A DNA stretch of 64,000 bases from Saccharicrinis sp963663905 (GCA_963663905.2 OY760657.1:2914001-2978000); one strand, 5' to 3'. Positions 53,010 to 61,932 are shown, counted from the stretch's first letter. Made by a program: numbers and translations. The notes: a model not told the origin generated them from the letters alone.

Positions 53010-53069
53010 CATTCTCCAATTCCCGGTTTTCATTCCTTCTGTAAAAAAGAATAATGAAAAAGGAGAATG
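53010..53069. terminator. Long hairpin in a convergent intergenic region
   Basis: CATTCTCC (53010-53017) pairs with GGAGAATG (53062-53069), and the inside holds a second inverted pair, TTTTCATT with AATGAAAA. It lies between the converging barrel-protein and antiporter genes. It could act as a terminator for either strand, but no clean T-tract is present. Confidence 0.5.
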
Positions 53070-53142
53070 GAGAAATTAAAGATATGATTGGGTAAAACAG
53101 GGAATATTGTAATATGATTAAGTATACTTAATCAATAAATAA

Positions 53143-54414
53143 TCATTGTTGCGGCGACAATAATTTCTTCGATAATGGTTTCATCCACATTGTTTCAACT
53201 AAAACGCTAACTAAAACAGTTATAATGGTTGCAGAAACAATGATATGTCCCCACTCAATTAAATCCTGATTTTGAGTTGCCAAACCAATACTCAAAGGTA
53301 CACCTGCCATAGCTGCAGGAACAACTCCTTTGGGACCCTCAAGCGCTATAAAAAGATACTCGTTAAAGGTCCATTTTTTTAATGGTAGTATTACCAAACT
53401 GGCGATTGGCCGTGCAATAAAAACTACTCCTAAACCAAGGATAGCTCCTTTTAATAAAGTTTCATTTAAAGTTGATATATCGATTGTAGCGCCCAGCAAT
53501 ATAAAAATAAAGACACTGGATAAATCTGAAACAGCTTCATTAAATCGCATTTCTGTTTTTACAAATTTCTTAAAGCCCTCACTTTCTTCCCATCTGTTAA
53601 ATATTAGCGCATGGTTTCCAAAGATGATACCAATTGTAGTTGCCACCAGATAACCGGATGTATGGGCTGCCTCTCCAATTAAAAATCCACCAAAGGCAAT
53701 GGCTAAACCAAAGATTTGAGGAGAAAGACCCGGTTTAAATAATCGTATAATCCAATAACCTGCAACTCCTAAAATTACTCCTAACAACAGTGCAGAAACA
53801 ACCTCATAAAAGAAGAAAACAAAAACAGCCGGATAAATAGTTGTATAGGATGCAATTTGTTCTACCGGATGAGCCACAGCAGTATGTGGAGCAACTAAAG
53901 AAAGTGTAAGTGTAATTAAAACAATACCTAATGGATCGTTAAATATGGATTCTGTAACAATTACAGTTTTAATATTTTCATCGACTTTATTTTGTTTGAA
54001 AAGAGGAATCAATGTAGCAGGATCTGTTGCTGCAATGATTGACCCAAATAACATACCAGCTCCTAACGGAAGGTTAAACAACCAACAAAACAAAGCTCCA
54101 CCTATGGTTGCCGTTATAAGCAGACCTGCAGTTGCTAATAAACCAATTGATTTAAAATGTTTTTTAATCATCTTCCATCTAAGATTATGCCCCTCTGTAT
54201 AAAGTATTAAAACCAAACCAAATACACGGGCATAGCTAAATATTGTATGTCCCTGATGGAATGGAATAAGACCGAAAACAGGACCAAAAAGAAACCCCAG
54301 TCCTATTAACAAAGGGATTGATGAAATGTGTATTTTCTCACTCAAGAGAAATGCAATAAATCCAAGAGTCATTACTGCTAACACAGTAAAGTCAATAAGT
54401 TCTGTATTTGACAT
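53143..54414 (-). CDS. CPA1-type Na+/H+ antiporter
   Basis: The 423-residue product is a multi-pass membrane antiporter of the NhaP/CPA1 type. AATDPATLIPLF and VTESIFNDPLGIVL carry the family's unwound helix and the Asn-Asp ion-binding pair, in contrast to the Asp-Asp pair of the CPA2 protein at 19090. It has no large cytoplasmic C-terminal domain. It likely extrudes sodium, in keeping with a saline habitat. It is transcribed alone. Confidence 0.9.
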   Translation of the reverse strand: MSNTELIDFTVLAVMTLGFIAFLLSEKIHISSIPLLIGLGFLFGPVFGLIPFHQGHTIFSYARVFGLVLILYTEGHNLRWKMIKKHFKSIGLLATAGLLITATIGGALFCWLFNLPLGAGMLFGSIIAATDPATLIPLFKQNKVDENIKTVIVTESIFNDPLGIVLITLTLSLVAPHTAVAHPVEQIASYTTIYPAVFVFFFYEVVSALLLGVILGVAGYWIIRLFKPGLSPQIFGLAIAFGGFLIGEAAHTSGYLVATTIGIIFGNHALIFNRWEESEGFKKFVKTEMRFNEAVSDLSSVFIFILLGATIDISTLNETLLKGAILGLGVVFIARPIASLVILPLKKWTFNEYLFIALEGPKGVVPAAMAGVPLSIGLATQNQDLIEWGHIIVSATIITVLVSVLVETMWMKPLSKKLLSPQQ

Positions 54415-55052
54415 CTCAGTCAGTAAATTAAATTAATATAATATTGGAGGTAGTTTGTTGATTTAAGTAGTAAGTGAATTATCAACTGCCCCTTTAAAAT
54501 TAGAGTGCAAAAGTAGAATAAATATCACTACACAAAATTGTCAAATGTTTAAACAAATTAAAATCTGTTGCTTTTAGCAGGTCGTTTCCAACCCACAATA
54601 AACCTTCTAAAATTGCAGTTTTTTCATATTAGAAATAAGATAAAAAATCAAAATTCGAAGAAAACGTTATACGCCATAAGTCATTTATATAATTTACCGG
54701 AAAAATACGTAGTGAATTGATTTAATATCGACTAAGAACAACGTCCAATTTCTGCGGATATGCCATTCGCTATTACCCCAATTAGAGTATAGGTATTAAA
54801 CAATTCTAATGCATGTTTATTGTTATTTTAGTTCCTGAAATAATGAATCCGGTATTATATGACTGATATAATTGTTCGGATATTTTAACATTTTTAATAA
54901 TTTATTAATAGAAGTCACTCCCAATTTCGAATATTCATATAGTTTTGTCTAAAATAGTAAACACAAACATTTCATTGCTATAAGCAAATAAATCAATCTT
55001 TTATATATTCGAAAGCTATCTTATTACAAAAAGAGATGTAATACACTATCAT
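54415..55052. other. Divergent noncoding region before the accessory stretch
   Basis: About 638 bases without a gene. A TAGTTTTG element (54940-54947) fits a -7 box for the rightward genes starting at 55053. The segment around 54665-54780 (AACGTTATACGCCATAAG and later GCGGATATGCC) is less AT-rich than its surroundings and may be a decayed repeat. Confidence 0.45.
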
Positions 55053-55754
55053 ATGAAGATTATTAAGGATAAAGAAATACTACGACATGAAAACAAACTT
55101 AAAAAACTGGCTGACAAGATTGTAAAATACAAAAGTAAAAAGTATGCACATACAATTATTGTAAAGTTAGAAGTTAAATACCAGAAATTAGATCGCTATT
55201 TAAATGAAAAGATTGCTCAACGGTTAATAAGTGAAAACAGCGAATTTAAAATAAAGGCAGAGGAAAATATTAGTTTATTAAAGAATCCGAAAGTTATATT
55301 TAAAACGAGTCAAAGAGATATGAGTATCACAGGTAGTCATGCTATAGATATGATAGGAAGAATACATAACAACGGACATATTTACTGTGATACTAAAAGA
55401 ATTAATTTTTCCATATTCAGTTCGTTTTCCAGTTATCAATTTCCAGCTTCATTTAAAGGTAATATTGATTGCTTGGGAAACATTATTCTATCAAAATCAT
55501 CAACAGGAGTAGAATACAGAGGGGTTATACCTTTAAGCTTTGAAGGTTATATTACAGAGAAAGGACTCATTTCTATCCAAATAAAAGATAAAGAAATAGA
55601 AACATTTAGCAAAGGGACTAACTTTATTTCAAGAATAGTAAGCTCCTATATTTTTGAAAATGATAAAACTGAAAAGAAATTCAATAGAAATAAAGAAGCA
55701 TTACTTAAAGATATTCTGTTACTTAGAAATGAATTAAAGAAAGCATTACAATGA
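55053..55754 (+). CDS. Uncharacterised cytoplasmic protein, 233 residues
   Basis: I do not recognise a family. The N-terminal 70 residues are rich in Lys and Glu and probably helical or coiled coil. The middle is beta-rich (ITGSHAIDMIGRIHNNGHIYCDT, then FPASFKGNIDCLGNIILSKSS), and a second Lys/Glu-rich helix ends the protein. There is no signal peptide or membrane segment. Its stop overlaps the start of the DUF1697 gene (ATGA), so the two are translationally coupled. The flanking helices around a beta core suggest a self-assembling or scaffold protein, but that is speculation. Confidence 0.65.
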   Translation: MKIIKDKEILRHENKLKKLADKIVKYKSKKYAHTIIVKLEVKYQKLDRYLNEKIAQRLISENSEFKIKAEENISLLKNPKVIFKTSQRDMSITGSHAIDMIGRIHNNGHIYCDTKRINFSIFSSFSSYQFPASFKGNIDCLGNIILSKSSTGVEYRGVIPLSFEGYITEKGLISIQIKDKEIETFSKGTNFISRIVSSYIFENDKTEKKFNRNKEALLKDILLLRNELKKALQ

Positions 55755-56287
55755 AAAAAATGATAGCCATTTTAAGAGGAATAAACGTAGGAGCAAAAAG
55801 AAAGATTTTAATGGAAGATTTAAAATCCTTATGTCATAAAATTGGTTTGCTCAATGTAAAAACCTATATCCAAAGTGGAAATCTCATATTCACCTCCTCA
55901 AAATCCAATGCTAAAATAGAAGAAATGTTAGAAAATTCTATAAAGGATGCTTTTGGTTTTGATGTTCCTGTAATAGTAATATCTCAAAAGGAGTTAATAA
56001 ATACCGTTAACAATAATCCGTTTTACAATTCTGATGCCGACATAAATAAAATACATTTAACCTTATTAAAAAATACACCTAACGAAAAAGATGTAACTCA
56101 AACCCAAACATACCATTACGCACCTGATTTATTTAGCATTAATAACAATGCCGTTTTTATTTACTGCGAAGGAAAATATCATCAGACAAAATTAAGTAAT
56201 AACTTTTTTGAAAAACAATTGAAGGTTAAGGCTTCTACAAGGAATTGGAAGACTATTTTAAAATTAGTTGAATTAAGTAATTACTAA
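55751..56287 (+). CDS. DUF1697 family protein
   Basis: The 178-residue product matches DUF1697: ILRGINVGAKRKILMEDLKSLC at the start, then VKTYIQSGNLIFTS, and a C-terminal STRNWKTILKLVEL. The family is cytoplasmic, widespread and of unknown function. It overlaps the preceding unknown gene by four bases and is followed by the acetyltransferase gene after six, so the three form a tight operon. Confidence 0.9.
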   Translation: MKKMIAILRGINVGAKRKILMEDLKSLCHKIGLLNVKTYIQSGNLIFTSSKSNAKIEEMLENSIKDAFGFDVPVIVISQKELINTVNNNPFYNSDADINKIHLTLLKNTPNEKDVTQTQTYHYAPDLFSINNNAVFIYCEGKYHQTKLSNNFFEKQLKVKASTRNWKTILKLVELSNY

Positions 56288-56293
56288 ATTATT

Positions 56294-56926
56294 ATGACAG
56301 GACCTAACAAAAACACTGCATTTCCTCTTGAAAATTATAACAGACTTTGCTTTTTAAAGAACATTATAAAAAATCCCAACATTATTGTGGGCGACTACAC
56401 TTATTATGATGACTTTGATAACATTGAGAATTTTGAGAAAAATGTAAAATACCACTTTGATTTTATTGATGACAAACTCATTATAGGAAAGTTTTGTATG
56501 ATAGCTTCGGATGTGAAGTTTATTATGAATGGAGCCAATCATTTAAGTAATTCTATATCAGCCTACCCTTTTGCCATTTTTGGTAATGGATGGGAGAATG
56601 CCATGGAAAATAAATCGTATCCTAACAAAGGGAATATTGTAATTGGCAATGATGTTTGGATTGGATACAATGCCACTATTATGGCAGGAGTTACCATAGG
56701 TGATGGAGCTATTATTGCAGCGAACTCAACTGTAGTAAAAAATGTTGAACCATACAGTATTGTTGGTGGAAATCCTGCTGCAGAAATTAAGAAACGCTTT
56801 TCGGAAGATGAAATCACTAAACTTCTGGAATTAAAATGGTGGGACTGGGACATTGAAAAAATCACACAAGCCTTAGCCATACTAACCAGCAATAATATTG
56901 ATGATTTGGTAAATCAAGCTTTCTAA
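56294..56926 (+). CDS. Vat/CatB-type xenobiotic O-acetyltransferase
   Basis: The 210-residue product is a left-handed beta-helix acetyltransferase of the streptogramin A/chloramphenicol (Vat/CatB) group. The N-terminal pattern NIIVGDYTYYDD, then KYHFDFIDDKLIIGKFCMIASDVKFIMNGANH with the catalytic His, and the hexapeptide repeats NIVIGNDVWIGYNATIMAGV and IGDGAIIAANSTVV are close to Vat proteins. It ends with the usual GGNPAAEIKKRF and a helical tail. It may acetylate a streptogramin-like compound or another hydroxyl-bearing molecule; resistance is not shown. Confidence 0.88.
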   Translation: MTGPNKNTAFPLENYNRLCFLKNIIKNPNIIVGDYTYYDDFDNIENFEKNVKYHFDFIDDKLIIGKFCMIASDVKFIMNGANHLSNSISAYPFAIFGNGWENAMENKSYPNKGNIVIGNDVWIGYNATIMAGVTIGDGAIIAANSTVVKNVEPYSIVGGNPAAEIKKRFSEDEITKLLELKWWDWDIEKITQALAILTSNNIDDLVNQAF

Positions 56927-57098
56927 TAACAATAATATTTTCACTATTATAGTATATTATTAAAGCCATGAGCTGATTAATAGCAAACCTGTATAAATAT
57001 ATGATACACAAATATTATTTTAGCCGTTATAATAAAATACAAAGACGAAATAAACGTAATTGATTGTCGATTATGAAGAGTTAAGAGCATAGTGCAAA

Positions 57099-57686
57099 AT
57101 GAATGATTTGATGCAAAATAAAATAATAAACTCGTTCTTATTAATTCTTGGTGGATTAGGATTAATTTGGATGAATCTACAAAAGGATTCTTTCTTCATA
57201 TATTTTCATCCCGTTTCGATTCTTTCATTAATCTTTTTCTCCATTGGAATTATTCGAAGTTTAATTCAGATTAAAAGATTTGGATTTAAGGCTATGATTT
57301 ACGAAGTAATTGTTTCAGGATTATTTTTACTTGTAATTCTAGGATTTAAGACTAAGGAAAGTGAGATATTAAAAGCAAACAAAATATTTGAGGCAAAACT
57401 TATCGATGATTTATCCGGAATAAACCTGATACTAAGAGAGGATGGAACGTTTGAAACAGAATCATATACTATTTATGGTGGTGATGTAATAACAGGTAAA
57501 TATGAATTGATTGGAGACACTATTGTATTTAAGGACAAACCATATGACAATGACTTTATGCCAAACAGGGTTTTAATTGATAAGGAAAGACAACGAGTTT
57601 GGGTTAAACGGCTAGAAGACGGTCGATTTGATACTACAGAATATTTTGCAGGTTTCTTTGAAGTTAGATTTAATGAATTGGAATAA
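57099..57686 (+). CDS. Uncharacterised membrane protein, 195 residues
   Basis: Three hydrophobic segments occupy residues about 10-25, 35-50 and 66-83. A soluble beta-rich domain of about 110 residues follows (INLILREDGTFETESYTIYGGDVITGKYELIGDTIVF). That part has the rhythm of small lipocalin-like or copper-resistance-like domains in which ligands or inhibitors bind, but I cannot name it. It is separated from the upstream acetyltransferase by 170 noncoding bases and is followed at once by a palindromic repeat and an IS-like element. Confidence 0.6.
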   Translation: MNDLMQNKIINSFLLILGGLGLIWMNLQKDSFFIYFHPVSILSLIFFSIGIIRSLIQIKRFGFKAMIYEVIVSGLFLLVILGFKTKESEILKANKIFEAKLIDDLSGINLILREDGTFETESYTIYGGDVITGKYELIGDTIVFKDKPYDNDFMPNRVLIDKERQRVWVKRLEDGRFDTTEYFAGFFEVRFNELE

Positions 57687-57830
57687 TGCATTGTTTACAA
57701 CAAATATAGGTCATTGGGCGGATGGTGCTAATTTTGAGCATAATAACAATTAATAAAATATATAGCGGTTTGATAAGTTGGAGCTTTGAACTGCCAAACA
57801 CCCCATATTATTACCGTTGGTGGGAATTTG
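57687..57830. repeat. Imperfect palindromic segment next to the IS element
   Basis: About 140 bases, less AT-rich than the flanks, beginning right after a stop codon. The left end (GGTCATTGGGCGGATGGTG) and the reverse complement of the right end (GGTAATAATATGGGGTG) resemble each other, and inner parts GGTTTG and CAAAC pair. It recalls dispersed palindromic repeats I remember from other Bacteroidota genomes; this recollection is unverified. Confidence 0.45.
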
Positions 57831-57835
57831 GTACG

Positions 57836-59137
57836 ATATACAAACATCCTTTACAAAGTTATATAAACATCGTTTACACTTTTTTAATTGTAATTTGAAC
57901 TTAAAATCAAATTACCATGCCTTGGAAAGACCAGACGATTATGGAACAGAAAATTGAATTTATTTGTGAATGGAGAACTGGAAAATATACCATTACAGAG
58001 CTTTGTACAAGCTTTGGGATTTCACGCCCAACAGCTTATAAGATCATTGCCAGATTTGAGCAAGAAGGTTATGAAGGATTGCGAGAGTTGTCTAGAAAAC
58101 CCAGAAGTATACATCCCAATGCCACCAAAGAGAAAGTGGTAAATAAGATACTAGAACTGAAAGAAGATCATAAACTATGGGGAGCAAAGAAGATTTGGAA
58201 ATTATTGTATAAAGATTATCAGGATGAAGATATTCCAACGGTTTTGACAGTACATAATATTCTTAAAAAGCACGGTTTAGTTAGCCCTCAAAAACGACTT
58301 AGAAGAGTAAAACCGATACAACCTATTTTTGATCCTAAAGATTGTAATGAGGTATGGAGTGCCGATTATAAAGGGAAGTTTTTAATGGGCAATAAAAAGT
58401 ACTGTCATCCCTTGACTATAGCTGACTCTAAAAGCAGGTTTGTTTTCACCGCAAAAGGACATTATAAGGAGAACTTACAATCAGCAAAGGCTGAATTTAC
58501 GCGTGTTTTTAGAAAATATGGAATACCAAAGCAAATACATACAGATAATGGAAGTCCGTTCGGATCAGTCGCAGCAATACAACGCTTTACCAGGCTTTCT
58601 TACTGGTTTATCGAGCTAGGAATAATGCCTGTTTTTTCAGATCCAGCACACCCGGAGCAAAACGGTAGACATGAGCGGATGCACAGGGATTTAAAGGCAG
58701 CATGTGCTAAACCCGCTGCATATGATTTAAAGGCCCAACAAAGGCGTTTAAACAGATTTGTAAAGGAGTATAATCATGTATATGACCACATGAAGCACTG
58801 GATCTTGAAACACCTGCTTCTGTACACGATTTTTCAGCTCGTCCTTTCCCGGAGAAAATACCTAACTTTGATTATGACACAGACATGAGAGTGTTGAAAG
58901 TAACCCAAAATGGCTCTATGAGATGGGGTGCATATAATTGGGTTTATTTATCTGCATCGTTGCAAGGGAAATATGTTGGTGCATTAGAGATGGGAAATGG
59001 TATTTGGAGAGTATTTTATAGGAATGTATTTTTAGGATATTTTAATCAAAATGAATTAAGAACTAAAGAACAATCAGTAAGGTTAGAAACTAATTTAGTG
59101 TAAAGTCTAATCTATAACTTTTGTAAACTATGTATAT
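57836..59137 (+). mobile_element. IS481-like insertion sequence, degenerate
   Basis: The element spans about 1.3 kb. Its ends are imperfect inverted repeats: 57836-57879 on the left and 59098-59137 on the right (sharing ATATACA and TTTACAAA(A)GTTATA). Each end carries two TGTAAA motifs pointing outward, probably transposase-binding sites. The transposase stop codon lies inside the right repeat. I could not identify a target-site duplication. The frameshifted transposase and the more diverged right end suggest an inactive copy. Confidence 0.7.
57917..59103 (+). pseudogene. IS481-like transposase with a frameshift
   Basis: The first frame gives a helix-turn-helix (ITELCTSFGISRPTAYKII), then a DDE integrase core: VWSADYKGKF (first Asp), QIHTDNGSPFG (second Asp) and HPEQNGRHERMHRDLK (Glu). 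The frame is lost at about 58781-58789. The proper continuation PHEALDLETPASVHDFSARP is in the -1 frame from 58786, ends at 59103, and is blocked upstream by TGA at 58783. A one-base deletion or two-base insertion explains this. No slippery heptamer is visible, so I call it a pseudogene. The C-terminal SLQGKYVGALEMGNGIWRVFY region is intact. Confidence 0.85.
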
Positions 59138-59191
59138 TAACGAACAAGGTAAGGAAAGGTATAGTAAAACTGATATTAAAAATCATTTTTG

Positions 59192-59199
59192 TATCTTTG
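59192..59199 (+). promoter_or_regulatory. -7 box of the toxin-antitoxin operon
   Basis: TATCTTTG fits TAnnTTTG and overlaps a possible TTG start at 59197; it therefore supports translation from the ATG at 59215. The -33 element is not clear. Confidence 0.55.
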
Positions 59200-59214
59200 G
59201 TAAAAAGTATTACA

Positions 59215-59457
59215 ATGGATATTCAAGATAGAAAAATACATTTTGTTCAAGAATTCTTGAGACTTAAGAACGAAGAATTGATTAATAAATTTGAGGAACT
59301 TTTACGTCTTGAAAAAATGAAAACCTATGAATCTGAATTATCCCCTATGAGTTATAAGCAATTTAATGAATTAATAGATAAGGCTGAAGATGATTCTAAA
59401 AATGGAAAATTTACATCAGGCTCTGACCTCAGAAATGAAATTGATTCATGGACTTAA
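59215..59457 (+). CDS. Antitoxin of a RelE/ParE-type module
   Basis: The 80-residue product (from MDIQDRKIHF) is helical and charged. Its C-terminal part, SPMSYKQFNELIDKAEDDSKNGKFTSGSDL, is like the toxin-binding tails of Bacteroidota antitoxins that pair with RelE/ParE toxins. I see no strong DNA-binding domain, though an N-terminal ribbon or helix could serve. The frame continues upstream to a TTG within the promoter; the ATG is the better start. It overlaps the toxin gene by ten bases. Confidence 0.78.
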   Translation: MDIQDRKIHFVQEFLRLKNEELINKFEELLRLEKMKTYESELSPMSYKQFNELIDKAEDDSKNGKFTSGSDLRNEIDSWT

Positions 59458-59756
59458 AAGTGCTATGGACAGATACAGCAAGGTATCAATTAGAAGATAT
59501 CTTTGATTACTATAAAACCAAAGCTTCTTTAAATATTGCTAGAAGATTAGTCACTAATATAGTTGACAAAACACTACATCTAGAAAAATTTCCTTATGTT
59601 GGACAGAAAGAGGAACTTCTAAAAGAAAGGAATAACGAATATCGTTATTTGATCGAAGGAAATTACAAAATCATATACTGGATTGAAGGAAATTATATTA
59701 AAATAGCATCTGTATTTGATTGCAGACAGAATCCTGTTAAAGTTAAGAAGATATAA
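59448..59756 (+). CDS. RelE/ParE-family toxin
   Basis: The 102-residue product has the family layout: VLWTDTARYQLEDIFDYYKTKAS with the two N-terminal helices, FPYVGQKEELL, and the strand YRYLIEGNYKIIYWIEGNYIKIASVFDCRQNP. The final R-Q-N-P is typical of the ParE/RelE branch in Bacteroidota. It either cleaves ribosome-bound mRNA or poisons gyrase; the sequence does not decide. Its start lies inside the antitoxin gene, so the two are coupled. Confidence 0.87.
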   Translation: MDLKVLWTDTARYQLEDIFDYYKTKASLNIARRLVTNIVDKTLHLEKFPYVGQKEELLKERNNEYRYLIEGNYKIIYWIEGNYIKIASVFDCRQNPVKVKKI

Positions 59757-59765
59757 AGTCCAATA

Positions 59766-59860
59766 CATAACGGCAAATGCTAATCAATAGCTGATCTGCA
59801 GTTGTTTGTAAGTTTTGTATTTTGCACAAACATATGTATCAGCTACAAGGAATGCACTCC
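59766..59860. repeat. Long imperfect palindrome after the toxin gene
   Basis: TAGCTGAT (59788-59795) pairs with ATCAGCTA (59838-59845), and inside GTTTGT (59804-59809) pairs with ACAAAC (59826-59831). Outside, CGGCAAATGC and TGCACTCCGC carry a looser symmetry. The result could fold into a bulged cruciform. It has no T-tract, so it is unlikely to be a plain terminator. Confidence 0.55.
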
Positions 59861-59912
59861 GCAAACTAAATCTAAACGATTAAAGACATTGACAGTTATA
59901 TAAAAAACAAAT

Positions 59913-61007
59913 GTGATTATGTGGTTTGAACAATTAACAGGATTTAAAGAAGAATCACCCGAAAATGTGAGAAAGAACCTTAAGATAAAAAAAAGCGAAA
60001 TTGTTTCACTCATAAATAACCAAAGATTTTCATACGGAAAACTAGAAATACCAACTTTAGCAGAACTTAAAAAGCAGAACAAAAGCATTAAAGAATACGA
60101 TGGCAAAATTAAGGTAACCGAAATTGTTGCAGATGCACAAGAACTACATTCTAATGCTGAAAATTCAAACGCCCTATTTCAAGCTGCTTCACAATTTAAT
60201 TTACTTGAAATGGTTAATCCTTCTGTAACTCCGGAGCAAGGAATTGACAGATATGAATTTGATTATACTCAAGGTCCTGCTTGTGCAATTTCTTGTGGAG
60301 CCGGAACAATATATCGGAATTATTTTGCAGAAGTAAACGGATATATTGGACAAACTGCAAATAACCAAATTGATTGTTTAGATTTAATAGGTAAGGAATT
60401 GAATAACGACAAGTTAAATCTATGGAAGATGCAAAATGGTTATGCATTAGTCAATCAAAACGGACTATTAGCTATTAATAAAAAAATTACTCAACTTACT
60501 TTAGCAGAAAGAGAAAATTTGAAAGAAAAACTTAAAACCGGAATTCAGTGGAATACCGAAGTTACTATATCAGATACTAAACATACCGTTTCTCAAATTT
60601 ATTGTTCTGCACTTCCTGTTGCCTATAGTCAAATAGAATCTTTTTATTGGGAATATTTTGCAAGAGTAATTTTAGAAGCAACTTATGAATCTACGCTTTA
60701 TACCGGAGTTTTGAATATGGAAAAGAATAAATCAAATAAAGTCTTTTTGACCTTGGTTGGTGGAGGTGCTTTTGGAAATGAAGAGAATTGGATTTTAGAA
60801 TCAATGCAAAAAGCAATTAGAAAATTCAAAAACGTTCCTTTGGATATCAGAATTGTAAGTTACGGCCACTCTAATCCAAATTTGATTACATATTTAATAA
60901 AATATAAAACAATACCGCTATTATGTCATCATAATAAATTACATATGAAGTGTTTCTCAAACAAGAGGATGGTTAAATTTATACGAGAGTTCCATACGAC
61001 CTATTAA
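59913..61007 (+). CDS. Uncharacterised protein with macrodomain-like C-terminal motif, 364 residues
   Basis: I cannot assign a named family with confidence. Conserved-looking blocks are NALFQAASQFNLLEM (about 86-100), TQGPACAISCGAGTIYRNYF (about 115-134) and, toward the end, LTLVGGGAFGNEENWI (about 273-288) followed by LDIRIVSYGHSN. The Gly-rich loop, neighbouring AI helix and following strand recall ADP-ribose-binding macrodomains/PARG-like proteins, and I recall similar uncharacterised proteins in eukaryotes. The last 14 codons come from a 42-bp repeat also found at 61933-61974, so the C-terminus may be altered. It may start at the third codon (MWFEQ). There is no signal peptide. Confidence 0.6.
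   Translation: MIMWFEQLTGFKEESPENVRKNLKIKKSEIVSLINNQRFSYGKLEIPTLAELKKQNKSIKEYDGKIKVTEIVADAQELHSNAENSNALFQAASQFNLLEMVNPSVTPEQGIDRYEFDYTQGPACAISCGAGTIYRNYFAEVNGYIGQTANNQIDCLDLIGKELNNDKLNLWKMQNGYALVNQNGLLAINKKITQLTLAERENLKEKLKTGIQWNTEVTISDTKHTVSQIYCSALPVAYSQIESFYWEYFARVILEATYESTLYTGVLNMEKNKSNKVFLTLVGGGAFGNEENWILESMQKAIRKFKNVPLDIRIVSYGHSNPNLITYLIKYKTIPLLCHHNKLHMKCFSNKRMVKFIREFHTTY
60954..60995 (+). repeat. 42-bp direct repeat, copy A
   Basis: It matches 61933-61974 at 34 of 42 positions by my count. This copy lies in the last codons of the gene at 59913. The shared core is the 11-base GAGAGTTCCAT at its right end, preceded by a GAG/GAA-rich part. Confidence 0.75.
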
Positions 61008-61028
61008 AATAATTTATAATCATATGAT

Positions 61029-61802
61029 ATGAATAAAAGAATAAGCATATTAGGCTGTGGTTGGCTAGGCTTTCCATTGGCAATTGATCTTATTAACAAA
61101 GGTTATGAAGTATATGGTTCAACCACTACTGATTCTAAGATCAAAGAAATGGAAGAAAAAGGCATTAAACCATTTCTTATAGATATAAGCAAGATTGAAG
61201 ATAATATATCTGATTTTTTAAAATCTGACGTTTTAGTAATTGCTATTACAACCAAAAATATCAGCGATATTAATAATCTAATAAAGAACATTGACGAATC
61301 TAAGCTTCAAAAAGTAATATTTATCAGTTCAACTTCTGTTTATCCGTTTACCAATGGAGTTGTTACTGAAGAAACGGAAACATTGAATACTCCTCTTGCC
61401 GAAATAGAAAAATTATTCATCACTAACACTTCTTTTAAATCAACAACAGTAAGATTTGGTGGTCTGTTTGGTTATAACAGAAAACCCGGAAATTTTATTA
61501 AAACTATTAAGCCTGTTGAAAATCCGGAAGGATATATAAATTTTATACATAGAGATGATTGTATAGAAATAATTGAGCAGATCATTATACAAAACGTTTG
61601 GAACGAAACTTTAAATGCTTGTACAGATGATCATCCTAAAAGAAGAGATTTTTATCTTAATGAAATTAAAAAAGTAGGAAGGTCAGAGATTGTATTTAAT
61701 GAAAATTCAAGCAATGAATTTAAAATTGTAAATAGTGATAAATTAAAAACCTTACTGAATTATAAGTTTAAATATGCCGACCTGATGAACATTAAGGAGT
61801 AA
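61029..61802 (+). CDS. SDR-like NAD(P)-binding protein, YeeZ-type
   Basis: The 257-residue product starts with a Rossmann motif ISILGCGWLGFPLAIDLINKG and continues EVYGSTTTDSKIKEMEEKGIKPFLIDI, then VIFISSTSVYP, RFGGLFG, and a substrate-binding end INFIHRDDCIEII. It is the atypical SDR group related to YeeZ, usually labelled NAD(P)H-binding or nucleoside-diphosphate-sugar epimerase-like. The substrate is unknown. It lies alone between two copies of a 42-bp repeat. Confidence 0.85.
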   Translation: MNKRISILGCGWLGFPLAIDLINKGYEVYGSTTTDSKIKEMEEKGIKPFLIDISKIEDNISDFLKSDVLVIAITTKNISDINNLIKNIDESKLQKVIFISSTSVYPFTNGVVTEETETLNTPLAEIEKLFITNTSFKSTTVRFGGLFGYNRKPGNFIKTIKPVENPEGYINFIHRDDCIEIIEQIIIQNVWNETLNACTDDHPKRRDFYLNEIKKVGRSEIVFNENSSNEFKIVNSDKLKTLLNYKFKYADLMNIKE

Positions 61803-61932
61803 TATACAATCCTTGTATAAAAGACTACTGCAAAACAAATAACAAACATTAGCAATAACATAAAGCAACCTTTAACTGATAAAAACATCAATAGACTAAA
61901 CATGGAATAACAGGAAAAGCCTAAATAAAAAG

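Noticed and set aside
58781..58789. Programmed -1 frameshift in the IS transposase
   Set aside because: The shift has the right direction, but there is no slippery heptamer or downstream pseudoknot, and IS481-type transposases are normally a single frame.
59766..59860. Canonical integron attC site
   Set aside because: The palindrome is suggestive, but the required RYYYAAC and GTTRRRY core sites are not at its ends and no integron integrase is in the window.
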